From: Sternotherus odoratus
Lineage: Eukaryota > Chordata > Testudines > Kinosternidae
Assembly: GCA_032164245.1 (NCBI GenBank)
Contig: JAVMKO010000006.1
Coordinates: 1,131,001-1,195,000 of the forward strand
Reading direction: 5' to 3'
DNA: 64,000 nucleotides
Made by a program: the position numbers and the translations under genes. Shown in pieces: positions 57,070 through 64,000 of this stretch; within the stretch, counting starts at the first letter, position 1, and every line of letters begins with the position of its first letter. The notes under the pieces were generated by a model that saw only the letters and a program-made list of their open reading frames with translations, had not been told where the DNA came from and did no database searches.

Positions 57070-57340
57070 GTTTAAAGCCCGAAGGGACCACTGGGTCATC
57101 TAGTTTGACCTACTGTACATTAGGGTCCATTAAATTTCACCCAGACGCCTTTGAATTAAGCCCACAGACTTTTCACTCCTCAGGAGACTGCTAAAACAAA
57201 GGATTCACAGCACCCTGTTACATTATTTACTGCCCCACCAATCTTTGTGTCATCTGCAAACTTACCAGCAAAGACTTTGTATGGTCTAGATCATGGATAA
57301 AAATATTAAACAGCATTGGCTCTAGAACAGAGGACCCAAT
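57070..57340 (-). mobile_element. Old CR1 fragment with deletion
   Basis: taaagcccgaagggaccact, gggtcatctagtttgacct, then ccaatctttgtgtcatctgc and gataaaaatattaaacagc, which are far apart in CR1, so the middle has been lost. Confidence 0.7.
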
Positions 57341-60300
57341 TTAGACTCAGTATCAACCTTTACTCAGTATAAACTCCACAAGACATCTATACAGCGTAGA
57401 GGAGAATGGCTGCAATGGTTGAGTGGATGTGAGGAGCACAGAACTGCTACAGTGGGCACGGAAAATGATCATCCAAAAAACAAAGTTTAATCAATGCAAC
57501 CCAAGTTTTAAATTTACTCCAAAAATTGAACATATAATTCAGACTCAGTTTTCTTAGTCCTTAGATTTCTCCTCACATCTGTGCAAGCAAGTGGCTTTAA
57601 AATATAGTGCCTGGTTTTAAAAAATATCTCAGCTTCTCAATACATATGCAAAACAGTGCAAGCTTTTGGGGTTCTGAATGAGTGCATGTCATGTCAGCAC
57701 TTCGCCTCCTGGCTTCATGTGGATTTTGAATAATCATCCTGCATTTATTTCTAAAGGCCAGAAAATGTAGGAGTGGGATGCACAGATAAAGAGTGTGGCA
57801 TGGTAGGGGATGTATTTTATTGCAACTGTAACACACTGAATATATGTTGTATGTATTTTGTTATTTTCCCTGAATTTTACTATTTAAAGCATTGACTATC
57901 AGCATGTACTATGGATGAAGATGAGTATATTCTATTTATTATTATTTGTCTTAGTTTTATTTTGCTATTTTTAAGAAGAAAATGAAGCCACAGAGGAAGA
58001 AAAATGTAGCTTTTACTGGAATGAAAAGTAGGCTAATAGAGTAAAAATACCCGTCATCGCTCTAATTGGAGCCTTCACAAACAGTGCCATCCTGCGTCCC
58101 AGTGTTTTTATCTCACATCCCTGTCTGAAGTCAATCAGTGTAGTATAATAATTATTTCCCTCTTACAAGGTCCACACCAAAATCTTAAACCAGACCTTCA
58201 CTCCATTATCACTTTGCTTTTCCAATTGTATATGGTTAGTGGCTAACCGAAAGCTAGCAACTCTTTCCTGGTACTCTGTCTCCTTAATAGCCTCACCTCA
58301 CACACTGAAAACACCAGTGCTCATTTTCTAGAGACAAAATCCTGAAACTGCATTTTAATCCATGTGCTAAGTATGATATCACGCCACATAATATTGGGAG
58401 CACCTGGTATGATCTTGTGATGGCATGCTGTCCCTCTGGTTCCTTTGCCTTCCTGTGATATTACTACCCACAGACCTCGGTGACACTGTTCTGCAAACAG
58501 TTTTTATCAGGCATGACACTACTGGTGTTAGTGAGTGGTGAAGTTACACCGGTGGAATAGAATGAAGCCTAAATTATCTCCCTGTCAGTATTATCTCCCA
58601 GAGAATAACGGAAGACTATATCATTTTCTTAGTCACTCAGAGTTCTAGTCATGGAGGGAAGAGGCAGGAGAGGGGTAGCTCCCCCAAACTGCAAGCCGCC
58701 AGCACATGTGGTATTTGCCCCTCCACCCCCTCCTGCAAATGCACAGCCCAGTAACTAAACAAAGGACAAATTATTCAAATCTGTTTTCAGACATCAAATT
58801 ACCATGGAAATAATGATGGACCATGTCTATTTAACGTTCCACACCAATAAACGTTCAGCATACTCCAGGAAAAGAGGGCAAGCCAGCTTTCACTAAACAA
58901 CTAGTTTTAAAGGATAGCTATTAATACAAGTACATTTTTAAATAGCCACCATGAATTAAACATGAGGAAATGTGATGGGCTGGGCTTCTGACGATTTGCA
59001 TGATGAGCTCCGACTGCTGAGTGAAGTCCAAAGGGATTGTTTGGTGATAATAAAACACAAGCAATCCCTCTAGCATTATCATTAGCATGCCCTGAGTCTG
59101 TGTTTCCCTCGTTTGAAGGTTATATTTGTGAATCACAGATTCCCAGAAGAGAGTCCACACGTTCCACCATTGTGAGATGATTAGTTTTTGTTTCAATCTC
59201 TCTGCAACTACTTAATTCTCTGGGATGTGCCCCATTTTTGGGAGGGTTCAGTGCCACTTTCATAGAAATCGCATGACAGCTCTGCATGACGAGCCTAACT
59301 TGCATAGCGCAGATAACAATCCCTCTGTGAGGAGACCACAAAGCAGGCTCTCTGGGGTGTAAATGGGCATGCGTGAAATGTAACCAGAGTGACTCATTTG
59401 GTACAGAACGGCAACCCACTCAGGATGTGTGTATTCACTGGTTTCAGCAAAACTGGGGCTGTTGACAGGGTCCGTATAACATCTGGGCAATCTGTTCCGG
59501 GGTGTTCATTTGTGTCTCTGGTACATGAGGGTTGGGGGTATGTCAAAAATCGTGGGGCCCGCTTCTTCTCTCCTGTGCCCCAGAGCTGACCGGGAGAGGC
59601 TGAGGTCAGTGGCAGGCCCTTGTTCTCGTGCGGGGTCTCTCCTCGGGGCTCTAGTGAGAAGAGGGGACATCATTTTAAACCATTCTGGGCAGACGGGCCA
59701 TACAAATACACACGGGCTTCTGAACACAGCCCAAGGGCCTCATCTGGCCATTGGCAGACGTCAGATTTGCAGAGCCAGATGTTTGAAACCAGCCCACTGT
59801 GGATACTCCACCCATCCCGGGGCAGCAGTGCTGCATGTCCCACCCCCTCACCTCGGCACTACCTCCCCTTTCCAGATCCTCCCTCCTCCTCCGCCCCAGT
59901 CAGTATTTCATGCCTTAACTCCCTCCTCACTGCCCCACTGGCTGGTTTCCTTTCCTCCCTGGGAGGCCCTAACCCACGTCCTCCACCCAGCCGTGTGACT
60001 CCTCCTGCACACCCACCGATTTCCACTGTCTCTCCTGTTTTCCAGCCTCTGCCCCCTTCCCTACCCCGCCAGCCCCATGCTGAGCCTGCCACAGAGCTGC
60101 CGAACCCCCCTCGCTCCTCTGGGGCACTCACCAGCCTGCTGGGAAAGGAGCTCCACCCTGGCTGCCCTGCGTTCCTCAACAGAGTCCAGGCCCTGCCCCT
60201 GGCTCGGGAGCGCTAGGTGCTCTCAGGGTGCAGATCCTCTGCCCAGCTCCCCTTCCAAGGAGCCGGGAACTTGCAGCCCAACTGCCCCCAATGCTGAGCC

Positions 60301-62314
60301 CTCAGGCTGGCCCATGGCTTAACTGCGCCCTCTCCCAGAACCCTGGCCAGGGGTGCTCTGGGCCCCAGGGTAACTTCTCCCGGGCCCAGGACAGGTGTAA
60401 CACAGATCACACACTCAGACTCACTTTGCACAGGACGCAGGCACGCCACTGCTCTTTGTAGAACAGGTAAAGCACAATCAAGTACAGTTCTGAATGCGAT
60501 TCCCCGCTCTCCTGTCTACTTCACCCTCCCCAGGGGGACGCACTGGGTCCAGGTAGGCAGAGCTCTGCCGGCCCCAGCACCCTCCCTCTGCCTGCTCTGA
60601 GAAAAACAGCTGGAAATCCTGAACACATCGTCCGGTGACCTTTTGTTACCTTCTAGTCCCTCAGCCAGGGGGCACCTTGGGCAGCCTCCTCAGGTGATTC
60701 CTGGCACCTACCCGTTGACTTCACTGCAAACCAGCTCTCCTGGGGGGGAGCAAGTCTCTGGTGTAGGATATTTCTATTGAACAGAGGCCCGTCCTGAGCT
60801 AACACCTTCTGTTCTCAGCCCTGTCTCCCCAGCCTTGGAACCTCAGTCCAGCAGTGAGGCAAAAGGACAACAGAGTGGCCTTACAAAATGGAGTTTGCAG
60901 TGGGATAAAAATGGCTCCAGAGGGTTCCTAATCTCACTCGGAATTCAGCAATTGCACAGACCCGGCCCAAATCATCCCAGAGCCCAGGGCCTGCTGCTCA
61001 GGGAGGAGACTGTTTTCAAAACCAAACCAGAACAGCACCAACGGCTGTCAAAATGGGAGTTGTATGAGAAATGTTGTGCCATTTTCAATTACTTTTTTTC
61101 CAACAGTGTTATTGAAAACAGCATTGAGATCAATAACAGTCCTGAAAAAGGCACAATAAATAAAACCAAATGAAAAATGGTCTGGGCTGGAACACTTAAA
61201 AAAAGTTCCAAATTTTGACATCATTTGCAAAGCTGCTTCTGGATTTTCCTTCCCGCTGTAGACACCCCCCTCTGGGTGCACTGTCAGATCCATCTTTGTA
61301 GTGCCCTTCTCCTAAAAGTCTTAGAGACCCAGTGCTACAGTGAGCCCGGAAAGCCCCCTGGCAGGATTCATTCCCCCTGGAAGGGCCAGATTTCTGCATT
61401 TAACAATGTGGAGCTGCGCTGTCCCAACATCAACAGAGTGAGAAAATAGAGCTGTGGGTCATTCCTGCAAACTGCCCCCTCTTTGTAGGATTGCAGCCCA
61501 TTCAGCTAGTCATCACCATCCTTGTAGGTAAAGGCACATGAGCAATATGGGGAAGGAGACATGCAAGCACCGAAAAGCACAGCCCTACAGTTTGCATGTG
61601 AACACTTTGTAGTCTCTTCTTCACAAGTTGCTCGCCTGGGATCTCCATTCGTTAGGATTCAGTGACAGAGCAGAGCTTCTGGCATGATCAATGGCCCGCA
61701 GAATGGCTTTGTATGAGTTGTGCACCAGTACACACGTTGTGGTGGGTTCCTAGTTTGTTCACACCGTATATTGATAGCCGCTCCACACTGGTGATGGATG
61801 AATTTGTTCAGTGAAAATAAGAGCCAGGCCAAAGCTCTGCCCATCCTTCATCCTAAACCCAAGGATTTATTATTTTGAGTTAGGGAAGGTTTGTGACCTT
61901 TTCCACCATCACCTCCTGCTCAGGGTAAGTGTAACAGGCCCCCTCCTGACTGACACGCTGGGGATTAAACAGGGGCTCACCAGAGGTAAGAGCAAGAGCC
62001 GCAGCTCGGGCTGTAATCCCAGGCAGCCACCATGCAGCGACCCGGAGTGGGGGACGTGTGTAGCACACACCCAACCGTGGGCTACACACAGATCTGCTCC
62101 CACCACTGTGGCTCTCTGAGCTGCTTCCCAGGGCACCGCCCAAAGAGGAAACTCTACTGGGCAGGTTCCGAGATGGTGTCAATGGTCACAGCCCCACAGA
62201 CTCTAGGGTAATTTACAACAACTCAGGGCTGGGGGAAAACCGACAGGTGCGGAGAAGCACATAGCTCAGAGAGAGACAGGGGGAGGGGAGGATTTATTAA
62301 AGGGAATTCTCTGT
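57341..62314. other. 5 kb without a recognised gene; GC-rich centre
   Basis: 59500-60500 is GC- and CpG-richer than its surroundings and contains several long frames on both strands (up to 198 aa at 59620-60216). Their translations are proline/serine-rich and mutually overlapping, typical of GC-rich noncoding DNA. Whether this is a CpG island or promoter cannot be decided by eye. 59000-59420 has no recognisable repeat. Confidence 0.45.
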
Positions 62315-63007
62315 ATCCTAGGAAACAGGAGAGGATAGAAGCTGATAAAATACAGGTAGGAATTGAAGACTCTCATTCAATTACATTCACACGAAGGCAG
62401 ACAATGAAAAAGTGACAAATGTTCTAAGTACTTGTATACAAATCTAAATACTAAGATGGGTGAACTCGAGTGCCTGGCAGTAAATGAGGATATTGACATA
62501 ACGGACACCAAAGAAACTTGGCAGAATGACGAAAATCAGTGGGACAGAGTAATCTCAGGGTATACAGCAGATCGGGATGACAGAACAAGCGGTGCTAGTG
62601 GGGAGTCAAATGTAGTAAATATCTTAAATGAATTAAACAAGATCATAGACTTTCTATGGATAGAAAAGCCATGCTTGAACAATACGGATACAGCAGTAGG
62701 GACGTACTATCAACCCACTGAGCAGGATGGATGATAGTGACTGTGAAATGATCAAGGAGATTAGAGAGGCTACAAAAACAGAAACTCACTAATAAGGGGG
62801 GATTTCAACTACCCCATTTAACTGGGGACATGTCACTTCATGACGGGGGGCAGAGATAACATTTCTAGAGACCCCTAATGATTCTTCTTGAACCAGCTAA
62901 TTATGAAACCCACAAGTGGAGAGGCAATTCTTGATTTAGTGGTAAGTGATGCACAGGATCCGCTCCAAGAGGTGAATATAGATGAACCACTTGGCAACAG
63001 TGACCAT
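62315..63007 (+). mobile_element. CR1 5' part with AP-endonuclease domain
   Basis: ctaggaaacaggagaggata begins the pre-coding part. The plus frame at 62432-62734 gives NTKMGELECLAVNEDIDITD and TKETW, corresponding to NKM.EL..L.....DI..ITETW of the CR1 endonuclease. Further on are GGDFNYP near 62795 (the D..N motif) and GEAILDLVVSDAQD, EVNIDEPLGNSDHKAI at 62888-63121, which hold the catalytic SDH. This is the only 5'-end CR1 piece of the window. Stops at about 62733 and 62812 show decay. Confidence 0.85.
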
Positions 63008-64000
63008 AAGGCCATAAGAACGGCCATTCTGGGTCAGACCAACGGTCCATCCAGCCCAGTGTCCTGTCCACCGACAGTGGACAATGTCAGGTGCCCCGGA
63101 GTGAGTGAACCTAACAGGTAATGATCAGGTGATCGCTCTCCTGCCATCCATCATTCCCCTCTGACAAACAAAGTCTAGGGACACCATTCCTTACCCATCC
63201 TGGCTAAAAGCCATTAATGGACTCAACCTCCATGAATTTATCCAGTTCTCTTTTAAATACTGTTATAGTCCTAGACTTCACAGCCTCCTTAGGCAAGGAG
63301 TTCCACAAGTTGATTGTGCGCTGTGTGAAGAACTTCCTTTTATTTTTTTTAAACCTGCTGCCCATTAATTTCATTTGGTGGCCCCTAGTTCTTCTATTAT
63401 GGGAACAAGTAAATAACTTTTCCTTATTCATTTCCTCTATGCCACTCATGATTTTATAGACCTCTATCATATCCCCCCCTTAGTCTCCTCTTTTTCAAGC
63501 TGAAAAGTCCTAGCCTCTTTAATCTCTCCTCATATGGGACCTGTTCCAAATGCCTAATCATTTTGGTTGCCCTTCTCTGAACCTCTTCTAATGCCAGTTT
63601 TTCTTTTTTGAGATGAGGAGACCACATCTGTACGCAGTATTCAAGATGTGGACATGCCATGGATTTATATAAGGTCAATAAGATATTCTCGGTCTTATTC
63701 TCTATCCTTTTTTAATGATTCCTAACATCCTGTTTGTTTTTTTGACTGCCACCACACACTGCATGGACATCTTCAGAGAATTATCCATGATGACTCCAAG
63801 GTCTTTTCCTGACTAGTTGTAGCTAAATTAGCCCCCATCATATTGTGTATATATAGTTGGGGTTATTTTTTCTAAGGTGCATTACTTTACATTTATCCAC
63901 ATTACGTTTCATTTGCCATTTTGTTGCCCAATCACTTAGTTTTGTGAGATCTTTTTGAAGTTCTTCGCAGTTTGCTTGGGTCTTAACTTTCTTGAGCAGT
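63008..64000 (-). mobile_element. CR1 LINE 3' part, running off the window
   Basis: Tail ccataagaacggccattctg, gtgtcctgtccaccgacagt, aaagtctagggacaccattc, then [20 protein letters not shown] (63204-63470), MTLYKSMACPHLEYCVQMWSP (63454-63678) and, at the right edge, the cacattacgtttcatttgcc segment. Same subfamily as 34129-35590, with fewer frame breaks. It abuts the plus-strand CR1 endonuclease fragment within the catalytic SDHKAI sequence. Confidence 0.9.

Noticed and set aside
59620..60216. 198-aa plus-strand frame (and overlapping 162-aa and 106-aa frames)
   Set aside because: All three registers are open because of GC content; translations are proline/serine-rich with no domain.
61900..61990. 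Acceptor-like ctcctgctcag and donor gaggtaaga as a small exon
   Set aside because: All frames between them contain stops or no support.
1..64000. CRISPR arrays, bacterial operons, phage genes
   Set aside because: No regularly spaced repeats, ribosome-binding sites or compact gene order; the repeats are vertebrate.

Overview
This window looks like intergenic or intronic DNA from a reptile genome, most likely a turtle. No prokaryotic or viral gene layout is present. The call rests on the repeats: fifteen or more CR1 LINE fragments with chelonian-style 3' tails, two LTR types I associate with turtle assemblies, Penelope-like elements (PLEs) with GIY-YIG coding remnants, Helitron copies and several short DNA transposons. 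The species-group call comes from memory of repeat families, not from a search. I found no intact protein-coding gene and no rRNA, tRNA or CRISPR array. One stretch (27950-28076) has the shape of a spliced exon but I cannot name its protein.

Layout. 1-780 holds a broken hAT transposase remnant on the minus strand. 1305-3432 is an old minus-strand CR1 followed by a solo-LTR-like element. 3433-12180 is mostly unrecognised sequence with a PLE fragment (5585-5938), an ancient repeat (6985-7215) and a tight 250-bp foldback (11241-11490). 12181-14100 is scrambled CR1 interrupted by a MITE. 16018-22152 mixes CR1 pieces, a pentanucleotide satellite and two snap-back PLEs. 25666-27420 is an old CR1 carrying an LTR-like insert and a third snap-back PLE. 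30550-31605 and 34129-35590 are younger CR1 copies. 40845-43495 is a run of CR1 tails, and 44197-45997 holds an LTR followed by a 249-bp inverted repeat that is 98% identical. 46078-50100 is a nested CR1 stack. 52513-53785 is a PLE snap-back flanked by a perfect 12-bp target duplication, with a Helitron inside it; a second Helitron lies at 55071-55574. 57341-62314 is largely unrecognised, GC-rich near 59500-60500. 62315-64000 has a plus-strand CR1 endonuclease fragment meeting a minus-strand CR1 that runs off the end.

The most unusual theme is a set of Penelope-type insertions whose truncated end is duplicated in inverted orientation (about 17953-18033, 19534-19625, 27102-27176 and 52525-53773). 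Two have clear target-site duplications around the whole snap-back. Several of the same elements carry a motif resembling a hammerhead-ribozyme core. The second theme is the young 249-bp inverted repeat at 44877-45997, whose loop carries a cleanly dated hAT MITE.

Limits: repeat boundaries are estimates to about 10-30 bases unless a terminal motif or target duplication is quoted. Family names were assigned by reading, not by database comparison.
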